A DNA stretch of 52,731 nucleotides from an uncultured Campylobacter sp. (GTDB lineage Bacteria; Campylobacterota; Campylobacteria; Campylobacterales; Campylobacteraceae), in the NCBI GenBank assembly GCA_937965895.1, contig CALCKS010000125.1, forward strand, positions 1 through 52,731, read 5' to 3'. Positions within the stretch are counted from its first letter, which is position 1. Each line of letters opens with the position of its first letter. Below are positions 32,513 to 41,983 of the stretch, piece by piece. The notes under the pieces were generated by a model. The model was given only the letters and a program-made list of their open reading frames with translations. It had not been told where the DNA came from and did no database searches. Both the position numbers and the translations under genes were made by a program.

Positions 32513-33666
32513 TGAAACTAGAATATTTTTTAGAAAACAAACCCCTTTTTTATAAGGAAATCAACCGCGCGCGCATGCCAAATGCCTTTAAATTTGTGCA
32601 GGGCGCGTTTAAAATACCAAAAACCATCCATATTATCGGCACGAATGGCAAGGGTAGCACGGGGCGATTTTTAGCGCAGATGCTTGCGCGCGGCCATAGC
32701 GTCGGACACTATACGAGCCCGCATATTTTCGAGTTTCGAGAGAGATTTTGGATGAACGGCTCCGTAGCTAGCGCAGATGCGCTCGAGACGGCTCACGAGA
32801 AGCTGATTAAAATTTTGCCCCCCGAGGTTGCGCGCTCGCTTTCGTATTTCGAGTATGCGACGCTGCTTTGCGCTCCGCTTTTTGAGGGGTGCGACTTTTT
32901 CGTCTGTGAGGCTGGCGTTGGGGGAGAATTTGACGCTACGAACGTATTTGACAAGCGTCTTAGCCTCTTTACTCCGATCGGTTTTGATCACACGGCGCTG
33001 CTTGGCGACACGCTGGAGCAGATTGCTACGACTAAATTTAACGCGATGGCGGACGTTGCTTTGATGAACGACGAGATGAGCGAGCTTTGTGCTGGTATCG
33101 CTAGACAAATCGCCGCTAAAAAAGGCGCGTCGCTTAAATTTGCGTCCGAAAATTTAAGCAACGATGATAAAAACGAGATTAAAATTTACGCGGAGAAATT
33201 CGGCTTGCCCGAGTTTTTGCGTTCAAATTTGACCCTTAGCTCCTCGGCTTTTAAGGAGCTTGGATTTAGCTTAAATTTAGCAAATTTAGGTGCGCTAGAT
33301 CTAAACGGACGTTGCGAAAAGATCGCGCCAAACGTAACGATCGACGTCGGGCACAACGAGATGGCGGCGCAGGCTCTCGTGAAAAAATTTGAGGGCAAAA
33401 AGCTAAATTTGATCTTTAACGCCTTTGCCGACAAGGACATAAAAGCCGTCCTAAAGGCGGTCAAACCGATCGTTAAAAAAACCTACATCATCGAGTACGA
33501 GGCGCCGGGTCGCGAGCTAGCAACGGCGCAGGTAAAAGATGCCTTGTGCGAGCTCGGTATGGAGTTTGCGGACTTTACGGACGTGCGCGCGGACGAGGAG
33601 TATCTGGCGTTCGGGTCGTTTTACCTCGTGGAAGCCTTCCTAAAAAGGTACCGCGGTGCAAAGTGA
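32512..33666 (+). CDS. folC: Folylpolyglutamate synthase / dihydrofolate synthase
   Basis: 384 residues, Mur-ligase-like enzyme joining glutamate to dihydropteroate and folates. P-loop G43-TNGKGST50 followed by HYTSPHIFEFRERF, then CEAGVGGEFDATNVF and TPIGFDHTALLGDTLEQIA. The ATG shares one base with the upstream stop (TAATG). Shorter than E. coli FolC (422). Confidence 0.93.
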   Translation: MKLEYFLENKPLFYKEINRARMPNAFKFVQGAFKIPKTIHIIGTNGKGSTGRFLAQMLARGHSVGHYTSPHIFEFRERFWMNGSVASADALETAHEKLIKILPPEVARSLSYFEYATLLCAPLFEGCDFFVCEAGVGGEFDATNVFDKRLSLFTPIGFDHTALLGDTLEQIATTKFNAMADVALMNDEMSELCAGIARQIAAKKGASLKFASENLSNDDKNEIKIYAEKFGLPEFLRSNLTLSSSAFKELGFSLNLANLGALDLNGRCEKIAPNVTIDVGHNEMAAQALVKKFEGKKLNLIFNAFADKDIKAVLKAVKPIVKKTYIIEYEAPGRELATAQVKDALCELGMEFADFTDVRADEEYLAFGSFYLVEAFLKRYRGAK

Positions 33667-36613
33667 GGTTTTTGAGTATTTTTTAAACGGAGGCGATGCG
33701 CAGCTGCTTGTCTGCGAGGATGACAAGGAGGCTATCGCGGCTCTTAGCGCGGCGGAATTTGCCGGGCTTAAGGTCTTTAGATTGCCTGATTTTAGGGCGC
33801 GCGAGGGCGATGATCTGCGCAGTTTTAGCGCCGAGCTTTTTGAACTATCCTCTGAACTAGCTAAATTTTACGAATTTGAGGGCAAAAAGCTCCTCATTAG
33901 CCCCGTTTGCACGGTTCTAAACAAACTTCCCGGCAAAAAACATCTACAAAAACTAACGCTAAATTTCGGCGACAAAATCGATCCTAGAGAGTTAGCCCAA
34001 AAGCTACTGCGATTTGGCTACGAGGCGGTCGATATCGTGGAGAGCGAGGGCGAGTTTTGCGTTCGCGGCGAGATCATCGACATTTTTTGCGTCGGCGCGC
34101 AGGAGCCACACCGCATTTTACTATTTGACGACGAGATAGAGAGCATCAGGCACTACAGCACGCAAACGCAAATTTCAAACAAAACCGAGCTAAAAAGCGT
34201 TGAAATTTCGCCTTTTATCGCGGCTCTTGGCGAGGCCGAGTTTGAAAAAACGTCCGAAAAAATAAAAGATATGCAAACAGACGCGCTAATCAGCGACCTA
34301 AAGACGCTCGGATTTTGGGCGATAGATGGTTTTATCGACTATACGCGCGAATTTAAAACGGTCTTAACGAAAAAATTTGACGGATTTGAGCGGGGTCTAG
34401 GCGAGGTTGCAAATTTACCCGTATTGCCCGCGGCTAAAGTTTATAAAGATTTAAGCGTAACTTTAAATGCCGATTTTTTCGAGCTAAATAAAAATAAAAA
34501 AATCAAGGTTTTAGCGCGCAACGTTGGTCTTTTTAACGCATTAAATTTAAGCGAATACAAAAACGTCGAGTTCGTGCAAACCGAAGCGGCGTTAAATTTA
34601 GTCTCGGCAGCCGAGATCATCGTCTCGCTAAATAAATTTGAAAAGAAAAAGCGCGCCAAAAAGCCGAGCCTAGTGATCGACGAGCTAAAAGCCGGCGACT
34701 ACGTCGTGCACGAGGAGTACGGCATCGGCAAATTTACGGGGCTTGAAAAGCTAACCGTGTTAGGCAGGACGCGCGAGTTCGTCGTGATCGTTTATCAAAA
34801 CGAGGACAAGCTGCTTTTGCCCGTCGAACATCTAAATTTGATCGACCGATACGTCGCAAGCAGCGGCAGCATCGCGGTTTTAGACCGCCTTGGCAAGGCA
34901 AATTTCGCCAAGATAAAAGAAAAAGTTAGAGCCAAGCTTTTTGTCATCGCCTCAAAGATTATTTCGCTAGCCGCCCAGCGCGAGCTAATCCGCGGTGAAA
35001 TCATCGAAAAAGACGATGCGGAGTATCTAAATTTCTTGCAAAACGCGGGCTTTGCCTACACGAGAGATCAGGAGCGCGCCTCAAGCGACATCTCAAACGA
35101 CCTAAAAAGTGGCAAGGTGATGGATAGGCTGCTTAGCGGCGACGTGGGATTTGGCAAGACAGAGGTCGCGATGAATGCGATATTTAAGTGCGTAAAATCG
35201 GGCTTTCAAGCGCTATTTTTCGTGCCGACGACGCTTCTTAGCTCGCAGCATTTTAAAAGCCTAAAAGAGAGGCTGGGCAAATTTGACGTTAGCGTCTTTA
35301 AACTCGATCGCTTCACGAGCGCAAAGGAAAAGGTGGCCGCGGTTAAGGCGCTGGAGGCGGGGCAGCCTTGCGTTTGCGTGGGTACGCACTCGCTTTTGTC
35401 GGTTAAGCCCTCAAATTTAGGCCTCATCATCATCGATGAGGAGCATAAATTCGGCGTAAAACAAAAAGAAAAGCTAAAAGAGATTTCAAGCGCCTCGCAT
35501 GTGCTATCTATGAGCGCGACTCCGATACCGCGTAGCCTAAATATGGCGCTTTCAAGCGTCAAAGGCTACTCGGTGCTACAAACTCCGCCAAGCTCGCGCC
35601 TAGACGTGCGAACCAGCGTGCGCGAGTGGGACGAAAAGGCGGTAAAAGAGGCCATCATGCGCGAACTGCGCCGCGGCGGGCAAATTTTTTATATCCACAA
35701 CCACATCGCCACGATGCCTCAGGCAAAAAAACAAATTTTGGACATCATGCCAAATTTACGCATCCTCATGCTGCACTCCAAGATCGACGCCAAGACGACC
35801 GAAGAGGAGATGATGAGGTTTGAAAACGGCGAATATGACGTGTTGCTAAGCACCAGCATCGTAGAAAGCGGCATACATCTGCCAAACGTAAACACCATCA
35901 TCATCGAGGGCGCAAATAAATTCGGCATCGCAGACCTACACCAGCTTCGCGGACGCGTCGGCAGGAGCGACAAGCAGGCGTATTGCTACTTCCTAGTTGA
36001 AGACAAAAACGCCCTAAGCGCAGACGCTCTAAAACGCCTAGTCGCGCTTGAGAGCAACTCGTTTTTGGGCTCTGGCAGCGTGCTAGCCTACCATGATCTG
36101 GAAATCAGAGGCGGCGGCAACCTCGTCGGCGAAGCCCAAAGCGGCCATATCGAGGCGATCGGCTACTCGCTCTACATCAAAATGCTCGAAGAAGAGATAA
36201 ATAAACTGCTAAATAAAGAGAGCTTTGAAAGCGCAAAAATCGATCTAAAACTCAGCATAAACGCGTTTTTAAACTCGGAGTTTATCGGTGAGGATAGGTT
36301 GCGTCTGGAGCTATATAGACGGCTTAGCAAGTGTAAAGAAGTTGCCGAGGTTTACGAGATAGAGGGCGAGATCGAGGATAGATTCGGCAAGCCGGACATC
36401 TACACAAGGCAGTTTTTAAGCCTCATTATAATTAAAATCCTAGCTATAAAAGCGGGCTTTAAAGCTATCTCAAACGCCGAGCAAAACATCGCGCTAACCG
36501 CGCAAAACGGCGAGCAAACCAGGCTAAAATCAAAGAGCAAAGACGATGACGACGTGATAGAGGAGATCTTGATCTATCTTAGAAAACTAAATAAAGGACG
36601 GGCGGAAAAATGA
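33656..36613 (+). CDS. mfd: Transcription-repair coupling factor Mfd
   Basis: 985 residues, shorter than E. coli Mfd (1148) but normal for the class. It removes stalled RNA polymerase and recruits UvrA. UvrB-like N-terminal module, RNAP-interaction domain with AGDYVVHEEYGIGKFTGLEK, then a RecG-like motor: Walker A with K501 in GDVGFGKTE, DEEH at 594-597 (DEEHKFG), SATPIPRSLNMALSS, and HQLRGRVGRS. GTG start overlapping folC by 11 bases. uvrB lies at the far end of the same window, by chance as far as I can tell. Confidence 0.96.
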   Translation: MQSEVFEYFLNGGDAQLLVCEDDKEAIAALSAAEFAGLKVFRLPDFRAREGDDLRSFSAELFELSSELAKFYEFEGKKLLISPVCTVLNKLPGKKHLQKLTLNFGDKIDPRELAQKLLRFGYEAVDIVESEGEFCVRGEIIDIFCVGAQEPHRILLFDDEIESIRHYSTQTQISNKTELKSVEISPFIAALGEAEFEKTSEKIKDMQTDALISDLKTLGFWAIDGFIDYTREFKTVLTKKFDGFERGLGEVANLPVLPAAKVYKDLSVTLNADFFELNKNKKIKVLARNVGLFNALNLSEYKNVEFVQTEAALNLVSAAEIIVSLNKFEKKKRAKKPSLVIDELKAGDYVVHEEYGIGKFTGLEKLTVLGRTREFVVIVYQNEDKLLLPVEHLNLIDRYVASSGSIAVLDRLGKANFAKIKEKVRAKLFVIASKIISLAAQRELIRGEIIEKDDAEYLNFLQNAGFAYTRDQERASSDISNDLKSGKVMDRLLSGDVGFGKTEVAMNAIFKCVKSGFQALFFVPTTLLSSQHFKSLKERLGKFDVSVFKLDRFTSAKEKVAAVKALEAGQPCVCVGTHSLLSVKPSNLGLIIIDEEHKFGVKQKEKLKEISSASHVLSMSATPIPRSLNMALSSVKGYSVLQTPPSSRLDVRTSVREWDEKAVKEAIMRELRRGGQIFYIHNHIATMPQAKKQILDIMPNLRILMLHSKIDAKTTEEEMMRFENGEYDVLLSTSIVESGIHLPNVNTIIIEGANKFGIADLHQLRGRVGRSDKQAYCYFLVEDKNALSADALKRLVALESNSFLGSGSVLAYHDLEIRGGGNLVGEAQSGHIEAIGYSLYIKMLEEEINKLLNKESFESAKIDLKLSINAFLNSEFIGEDRLRLELYRRLSKCKEVAEVYEIEGEIEDRFGKPDIYTRQFLSLIIIKILAIKAGFKAISNAEQNIALTAQNGEQTRLKSKSKDDDDVIEEILIYLRKLNKGRAEK

Positions 36614-37371
36614 TAGACTGGAACACGACTGCCGCAGCGATTTATCGGCGTAAATTCGGCGCATTAAAAGGCGTTATAGACGTTGATTTCACGCAGCTTG
36701 ATGGGCTTGTCGGGATCGAAAAGCAAAAAGAAGAGCTTGTAGAAAATACGCGAAATTTTTTAGAAGGCAAGGGCGCAAATCACGCGATACTGTGGGGCGC
36801 GCGAGGCTGTGGTAAAAGTAGCCTGGTTAAGGCTGTTTTTACTAAATTTTACCCGGAGGGCTTGCGGCTAATCGAGCTAAAAAACGACGAGCTTGAGATG
36901 ATACCCGAGATCATTTACGAGATCAGGGATAGTAGCTTTAAATTTATCATTTTTTGCGACGATCTTAGCTTTGAGGCGGGAGACATGAGCTATAAATTTT
37001 TAAAACCCGTGCTCGAAGGCTCGATCGAAAAGGCGCCTAAAAACGTGCTAGTCTACGCCACATCAAACCGCCGCCACCTGATCAGCGAGCTAAAAAGCGA
37101 CAACGAGGGCGCAAAGGTCGGCGAGACGGAGCTGCACTATAGCGACGCGGTCGAAGAAAAGATAGCGCTTAGCGATAGATTCGGGCTTTGGCTTAGCTTT
37201 TATCAGGGCAGCTTTGCGGACTATCTAAAGATCGTGGATTTTTATTTTAAAGATTTCGTGGGCGATAGAGTCATGCTTCACGAGCTAGCTAAGCAATACG
37301 CACAGCTGCGCGCGAGCCGCTCCGGACGCACCGCAAGACAGTTTTATCTAAGCTATAAAGATAAAATTTGA
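36610..37371 (+). CDS. DUF815-type AAA+ ATPase
   Basis: 253 residues. Walker A G63-ARGCGK69-S, Walker B FIIFCDDLSFE, sensor/arginine region YATSNRRHLIS. These are the signature parts of DUF815 proteins, a widespread ATPase family without an established role. The ATG overlaps the mfd stop as ATGA. The same-operon position after mfd may mean a nucleic-acid-related job, but this is guesswork. Confidence 0.85.
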   Translation: MIDWNTTAAAIYRRKFGALKGVIDVDFTQLDGLVGIEKQKEELVENTRNFLEGKGANHAILWGARGCGKSSLVKAVFTKFYPEGLRLIELKNDELEMIPEIIYEIRDSSFKFIIFCDDLSFEAGDMSYKFLKPVLEGSIEKAPKNVLVYATSNRRHLISELKSDNEGAKVGETELHYSDAVEEKIALSDRFGLWLSFYQGSFADYLKIVDFYFKDFVGDRVMLHELAKQYAQLRASRSGRTARQFYLSYKDKI

Positions 37372-38186
37372 TGGCAAATTTAACTAGAGTAGGATTTGTC
37401 GGCGATATCGTCGGACGCGCGGGACGAAGCGCGGTGATGCAAAATTTGCCAAAATTTAAGCGAGAATTCGAGCTTGACTTTATCGTCGCAAACGCCGAAA
37501 ACGCAAGCGGAGGCTTCGGTCTCACCGCGACAAACGCGCACGAGTTGCTAGGCTGCGGTATCGACGCGATCACGGGCGGCAATCATAGCTTTGATAAAAA
37601 AGACGTGGTTGCGCTGATGGACGCTCTGCCTATCATCCGCCCGTATAATCACTTCGCGGGAACTGCGGGGCACGGAGCGATAAATTTGAGCAAAGAGGGT
37701 AAGAGCCTAAGCGTGGTAAATTTGATGGGACACTACGGCTTGCCGCATACGAATAACGCCTTTTTAGAAGCCGAGCGTGCGCTAGAGGAGTGCGAGAGCG
37801 AAAACATCCTCATAGACTTTCACGCCGAGGCCACAAGCGAGAAAAATGCCTTTTTTAGGCTATTTTGCGGGCGAGTGGGAGCCATAGCCGGCACCCACAC
37901 GCACGTTGGCACCGATGATTTGCAAATAGTTAGCGGCACAGCATACGTGAGCGACGTCGGGCTTAGCGGGGCGTTTGACGGCGTCATCGGCATGGACGCG
38001 GAAGCACCCGTGAAGAGCTTTTTAACGGGGCTTAAGCACTCGTTTAAGGTAAATGAAAAATGCAGGCGGATTTTTCAAATGGTCGTGTTTGAATTTGACG
38101 GCGGGCGCTGCACGGATGCCTTTAAGATCCGCGTGATAGACGGCGTTAGCGAGCCTTTGGTGCAGCGAGCGGTTAAATTTATATAA
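37371..38186 (+). CDS. YmdB-type metallophosphoesterase (TIGR00282)
   Basis: 271 residues from the ATG at 37371. A TTG at 37368 is also open, but the ATG fits TGATG coupling to the upstream stop. Binuclear metal motifs: GDIVGRAGR, NAENASGGFG, GGNHSFD, DFHAEATSEK, GTHTHVGTDD. In Bacillus, YmdB is a phosphodiesterase affecting biofilm and RNA decay, and the Deinococcus homologue cleaves 2',3'-cyclic nucleotides. The role here is inferred. Confidence 0.9.
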   Translation: MANLTRVGFVGDIVGRAGRSAVMQNLPKFKREFELDFIVANAENASGGFGLTATNAHELLGCGIDAITGGNHSFDKKDVVALMDALPIIRPYNHFAGTAGHGAINLSKEGKSLSVVNLMGHYGLPHTNNAFLEAERALEECESENILIDFHAEATSEKNAFFRLFCGRVGAIAGTHTHVGTDDLQIVSGTAYVSDVGLSGAFDGVIGMDAEAPVKSFLTGLKHSFKVNEKCRRIFQMVVFEFDGGRCTDAFKIRVIDGVSEPLVQRAVKFI

Positions 38187-38320
38187 ACGAGAGCAAATTT
38201 GAGCCGAGCTAACGGCTACGGCTTTTACTCAAATTTAAGCGCGGCAGCGTTTTGGACGATAAATTTGAGCAAGAGCCGCACGCTAAATTTGCTAATAAAC
38301 AAAGAAAAAAAGGAAAAACG

Positions 38321-38989
38321 ATGGATAGCACGCAGCTTTTTTTGGCGCTAAAAAACGCGGGCGTAAAGGCTGACGCGGACGGCCCTCTTTGGTGGCCAAA
38401 CGCTGGCACTTTTGAGGTTGTGGTCGGCGCCGTTTTGATACAAAATACCAACTGGAAAAACGCAGACAAAGCGCTAAATAATCTAAAAAACGCAAATTTG
38501 ATGAGCGTAGAAGACATCGTAAAAACGCCAGTGGCCGAGCTGGCCTTGCTCATAAAACCAAGCGGCTTTTACAATACCAAAGCAAAACGCCTAAAAACGC
38601 TTTGCGACGCGATTTTTAAAAAATTCGGCGATTTTGAAAATTTCAAAGAAAACGTTAGCCGTGAGTGGCTGCTTGGCGTCAAAGGCATCGGTGCGGAGAC
38701 CTGTGACGCGGTGCTTTGCTACGCGTGCGGACGCGACGTGATGGTCGTAGATAGCTACGCTTTGCGGATTTTGAGCTTTTTGGGATACGAGTTTGAAAGC
38801 TACGACGAGGCGCAGGAGTGGCTGGGGGCCGTAGATAGCGAACAAATTTGCAAAGCCTACGGACGCGAGCTAGAGATGAATGAAATTTACGCCAAATTTC
38901 ACGGCAAGATAGTGGAGTTTTGCAAGGCGCACTTTAACGGCAAAAAGCTAGACGACGCCGGCGAGGAGATACTAAGATGCATAAAATAG
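38321..38989 (+). CDS. magIII: 3-methyladenine DNA glycosylase, MagIII-like (HhH-GPD family)
   Basis: 222 residues. The helix-hairpin-helix LLGVKGIGAETCDAVLCYACGR is followed by the catalytic Asp in MVVDSYALRIL, as in endonuclease III relatives. There is no C-terminal four-Cys iron-sulphur cluster, and the N-terminus PLWWPNAGTFEVVVGAVLIQN fits Helicobacter MagIII, which removes alkylated bases. The ATG at 38321 has AGGA 7 bases upstream. An in-frame ATG at 38252 would add an unlikely K/Q-rich leader. gnnB follows 8 bases later. Confidence 0.85.
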   Translation: MDSTQLFLALKNAGVKADADGPLWWPNAGTFEVVVGAVLIQNTNWKNADKALNNLKNANLMSVEDIVKTPVAELALLIKPSGFYNTKAKRLKTLCDAIFKKFGDFENFKENVSREWLLGVKGIGAETCDAVLCYACGRDVMVVDSYALRILSFLGYEFESYDEAQEWLGAVDSEQICKAYGRELEMNEIYAKFHGKIVEFCKAHFNGKKLDDAGEEILRCIK

Positions 38990-38997
38990 GAGCAAAG

Positions 38998-40083
38998 ATG
39001 AAGATAAATTTTATAAATTTACAGGCCCAGTATCAAAAATACAAAAACGAAATCGACGAGCAGATCAAAGAGGTGCTAGATAGCTCGGTCTATATCGGCG
39101 GCAAGGTTGGCGAGCTGGAGGAAAATCTGGCTAAATTTAGCGGCGCAAAGCACGCGGTAGCTTGCAGTAGCGGCACGGACGCGCTACTATTAGCCTTTAT
39201 GGCGCTTGATATAAAGCCCGGCGATGAGGTCATCACGACGCCTTTTACCTTTATCGCGACGGCCGAGATGATAGCGTTTCTGGGCGCAAAGCCCGTATTC
39301 GTCGATATTGACGAGAGGACGTATAACATCGATCCAAATTTGATCGAGGCAAAGATCACGCCAAAGACCAAGGCTATCGTGCCGGTGTCGCTTTTTGGGC
39401 AGGCGGCGGATATGGTGGCGATAAATGCTATCGCGCAAAAGCACGGTCTAGCCGTCATCGAGGATGCGGCGCAAAGCTTTGGCGCGAGCCAAAACGGCGT
39501 AAAGTCCTGCAATCTCTCGCGCATCGCTACTACCTCGTTTTTTCCGGCTAAGCCGCTTGGTTGCTACGGCGATGGCGGAGCGATATTTACCGACGACGAC
39601 GCCCTAAACGAAAAGATACGCATCCTACTAAACCACGGCCAGTCCGAGCGCTACATCCACAAATACGTCGGTATAAACGGCAGGCTCGACGCTATCCAGG
39701 CGGGCATTTTAAATGTCAAGCTAAAATACCTTGACGCCGAAATCGCAAAGCGCCAAGAGATCGCGGCGCGGTATTCTTGCGAGCTAAAGGGCGTCGTAGC
39801 GCCTTTTGTCGCGGAGGGTAACGTCTCGGCGTGGGCGCAGTACTGCATCCGCGTAAAAGATAGAGCAAAGATGCTAGAAATCTGCGCGCAAAAAGGCGTG
39901 CCGACGGGAGTTTATTACCCTGTGCCGCTGCATTTGCAAGAGGTGTTTGGTGATCTTGGCTATAAGCGGGGGGATTTTGCCGTGAGCGAGGCGGTGGCGC
40001 AGGATATAATGGCGCTACCGATGTCTGCGTTTGTGACCAAAGAGGAGCAAGACTACGTCATCGAGGTTATAAATAATGCTTAA
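38998..40083 (+). CDS. gnnB: Aminotransferase for UDP-GlcNAc3N synthesis, GnnB-like (DegT/DnrJ family)
   Basis: 361 residues from the ATG preceded by AGGAGC, which overlaps the upstream stop. A longer start at 38977 lacks this. PLP-dependent sugar aminotransferase: VIEDAAQSFGAS, and Schiff-base Lys185 in TSFFPAKPLGCYGDGGAI. The sequence is close to Pseudomonas WbpE, so a 3-keto sugar nucleotide is the expected substrate. The downstream Gfo/Idh/MocA dehydrogenase makes GnnA/GnnB the best fit: the pair turns UDP-GlcNAc into UDP-2,3-diamino-GlcNAc for amide-linked lipid A, known in C. jejuni. A glycan role is the alternative. Confidence 0.8.
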   Translation: MKINFINLQAQYQKYKNEIDEQIKEVLDSSVYIGGKVGELEENLAKFSGAKHAVACSSGTDALLLAFMALDIKPGDEVITTPFTFIATAEMIAFLGAKPVFVDIDERTYNIDPNLIEAKITPKTKAIVPVSLFGQAADMVAINAIAQKHGLAVIEDAAQSFGASQNGVKSCNLSRIATTSFFPAKPLGCYGDGGAIFTDDDALNEKIRILLNHGQSERYIHKYVGINGRLDAIQAGILNVKLKYLDAEIAKRQEIAARYSCELKGVVAPFVAEGNVSAWAQYCIRVKDRAKMLEICAQKGVPTGVYYPVPLHLQEVFGDLGYKRGDFAVSEAVAQDIMALPMSAFVTKEEQDYVIEVINNA

Positions 40084-40969
40084 ATTTGCGCTCATAGGTC
40101 TTGGCGTCATGGGCAAAAACCACTACCGCGCGCTGCAAGACGTCGCGGGCGTGCAGATAGCCGCGCTTTGCGATCCGTTTTGCAAGGAAAATTTCGCGCA
40201 TAAAATTTACGCTGATCTTGATGAGATGCTAGAGAGCGAAAATTTAGACGCCGCCGTCATCGCTACGCCAACCTCGCTACATAAAGAAGCGGCGCTAAAA
40301 TGCATGCAAAAGGGGCTAAATTTACTCATCGAAAAGCCCGTTTGCGCAAATACCTCGGACGCTCAATTTTTACTAGGGGAAGCGCAAAATAGAAATTTAA
40401 AAGTAGCCGTCGGGCACGTAGAGCGCTTTAACCCCGCAATCGCGGCGCTAAAAAAAGAGCTAGCAAACGAGGAAATTTACAGCGTGCAAATAACTAGAAA
40501 CGCGCCATTTCCGCAGCGAATCACGGACGTGGGGATATTGGCCGATCTAGCCGTGCACGATATAGATCTGATTAGATTTTTAAGCGGTAAAGAGATAAAA
40601 AGTGCGGATATAAAAAGCTCGCGCAAAATCCACGCCAAATTTGAAGACAACGCGGTTTTGTCGTTTGAGCTTGAGGGCGAGATAACGGCTCTCATCGCTA
40701 CTAGCTGGCTAGCGCACAGACGCAAAAGAATGGTCGAGGTCGCGTGCAAAGGGGCGGTTTATGAGGCTGATTTACTAAATCAGAGCCTTGTTAAATTTAG
40801 CGAATTTGACGCAAGCGCGTGCAAAATGCAAAATATATTCGTCAAAAGAACCGATCCGCTAACAAGCGAGCTAGAGGACTTCGTGCGTCTTTTAGGCGAC
40901 AAGAAAAGCGTGGGCGCTAGCATAGAAGATAGCTTAAAAACGCTAAAAATTATAGAGAGCGCGAGCTAA
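40076..40969 (+). CDS. gnnA: Sugar nucleotide 3-dehydrogenase, GnnA-like (Gfo/Idh/MocA family)
   Basis: 297 residues. NAD-binding Rossmann motif GLGVMGKNHYRAL at 8-20, the family-defining EKPVC loop, and a C-terminal alpha/beta domain with the catalytic DLAVHDIDLIRF stretch. It should oxidise the 3-OH of UDP-GlcNAc to give the keto substrate of GnnB. It overlaps gnnB by 8 bases, so coupling is tight. Without lpxA at hand, the lipid A assignment rests on the pair and on synteny remembered from C. jejuni (Cj0505c-Cj0504c). Confidence 0.78.
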   Translation: MLKFALIGLGVMGKNHYRALQDVAGVQIAALCDPFCKENFAHKIYADLDEMLESENLDAAVIATPTSLHKEAALKCMQKGLNLLIEKPVCANTSDAQFLLGEAQNRNLKVAVGHVERFNPAIAALKKELANEEIYSVQITRNAPFPQRITDVGILADLAVHDIDLIRFLSGKEIKSADIKSSRKIHAKFEDNAVLSFELEGEITALIATSWLAHRRKRMVEVACKGAVYEADLLNQSLVKFSEFDASACKMQNIFVKRTDPLTSELEDFVRLLGDKKSVGASIEDSLKTLKIIESAS

Positions 40970-41070
40970 ATTTTAGGCTGAAATATAAAAGAAAATTTAT
41001 TTTTTTATATTTTATTTATATTTATGGAAAAAGAAGTTATTATTACACGATTTTTTCAAAAGGAGTCTAA

Positions 41071-41982
41071 ATGATATACGAAAACATCGTTCAAACCATC
41101 GGTAAAACCCCGATCGTAAGGATAAACAGCGTGCGCGAAGAGGGCATGGCTGAAATTTACGCTAAGCTTGAGTTTTTTAATCCGGGCGGATCGGTAAAAG
41201 ATAGAATCGCCGCAAGTATGATCCTTGGAATGCAAAAAGAGGGCACGCTAAAAAAAGGCGACATCATCGTAGAGCCTACTAGCGGTAATACCGGTATCGG
41301 CGTAGCTATGGCGTGCGCTGCTTTAGGCTTTAAAGTAGTGCTGGTAATGCCTGAAACCATGAGTATCGAAAGACGCAAGCTACAAAAGGCTTACGGAGCC
41401 GAGCTTGTGCTAACTGAGGGCGCAAAGGGCATGAAAGGTGCGATCGAAAAAGCGAACGAACTCGTGCACGAAAAAGGCTACGTGATGCTAAGCCAGTTTG
41501 AAAATAAATTTAACCCGCAGGCTCACGAGCTAACGACAGCAAAAGAGATCATGGACGACTTTAAGGAGCTTGACGCTTTTGTAGCGGGCGTAGGAACGGG
41601 CGGCACGCTAAGCGGCACGGCAAGAGCGCTAAAAGCAAACGGCTATAAGACTAAAATCGTAGCCGTTGAACCAAACGACTCTGCCGTGATCTCTGGCGAA
41701 AAACCGGGTCCGCATAAGATCCAAGGCATAGGAGCGGGCTTTATCCCGGCTACGCTTGAGACCGCCTATATCGACGAGATAGAGCGCGTGGATAACGATG
41801 AGGCCTTTGAGGCGGCTAGAAAGCTGGCTAAAGATGAAGGCATCCTGCTGGGTATCTCGGGCGGCGCGGCTTTGGCGGCTGCAGTGAAGGTCGCAAAGAG
41901 ACTAGGTAAGGGCAAAAAGGTGCTTTTCATAGCTCCCGATAACGGCGAGAGGTATCTCAGCACTCTGCTTTACGAGGCGTGA
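41071..41982 (+). CDS. cysK: Cysteine synthase (O-acetylserine sulfhydrylase)
   Basis: 303 residues. PLP enzyme making cysteine from O-acetylserine and sulphide. Schiff-base Lys43 in FNPGGSVKDRIA, substrate loop PTSGNTGIGVAM, phosphate-binding loop GVGTGGTLSG, and GISGGAALAA. AAGGAG precedes the ATG by 8 bases. A TATTAT at 41038-41043 in the AT-rich upstream region is a possible -10. The next gene makes its substrate. Confidence 0.94.
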   Translation: MIYENIVQTIGKTPIVRINSVREEGMAEIYAKLEFFNPGGSVKDRIAASMILGMQKEGTLKKGDIIVEPTSGNTGIGVAMACAALGFKVVLVMPETMSIERRKLQKAYGAELVLTEGAKGMKGAIEKANELVHEKGYVMLSQFENKFNPQAHELTTAKEIMDDFKELDAFVAGVGTGGTLSGTARALKANGYKTKIVAVEPNDSAVISGEKPGPHKIQGIGAGFIPATLETAYIDEIERVDNDEAFEAARKLAKDEGILLGISGGAALAAAVKVAKRLGKGKKVLFIAPDNGERYLSTLLYEA

Positions 41983-41983
41983 T

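Noticed and set aside
38252..38320. Longer start for the MagIII-like gene
   Set aside because: Adds a K/Q/E-rich leader absent from the family. The ATG at 38321 has its own AGGA site.
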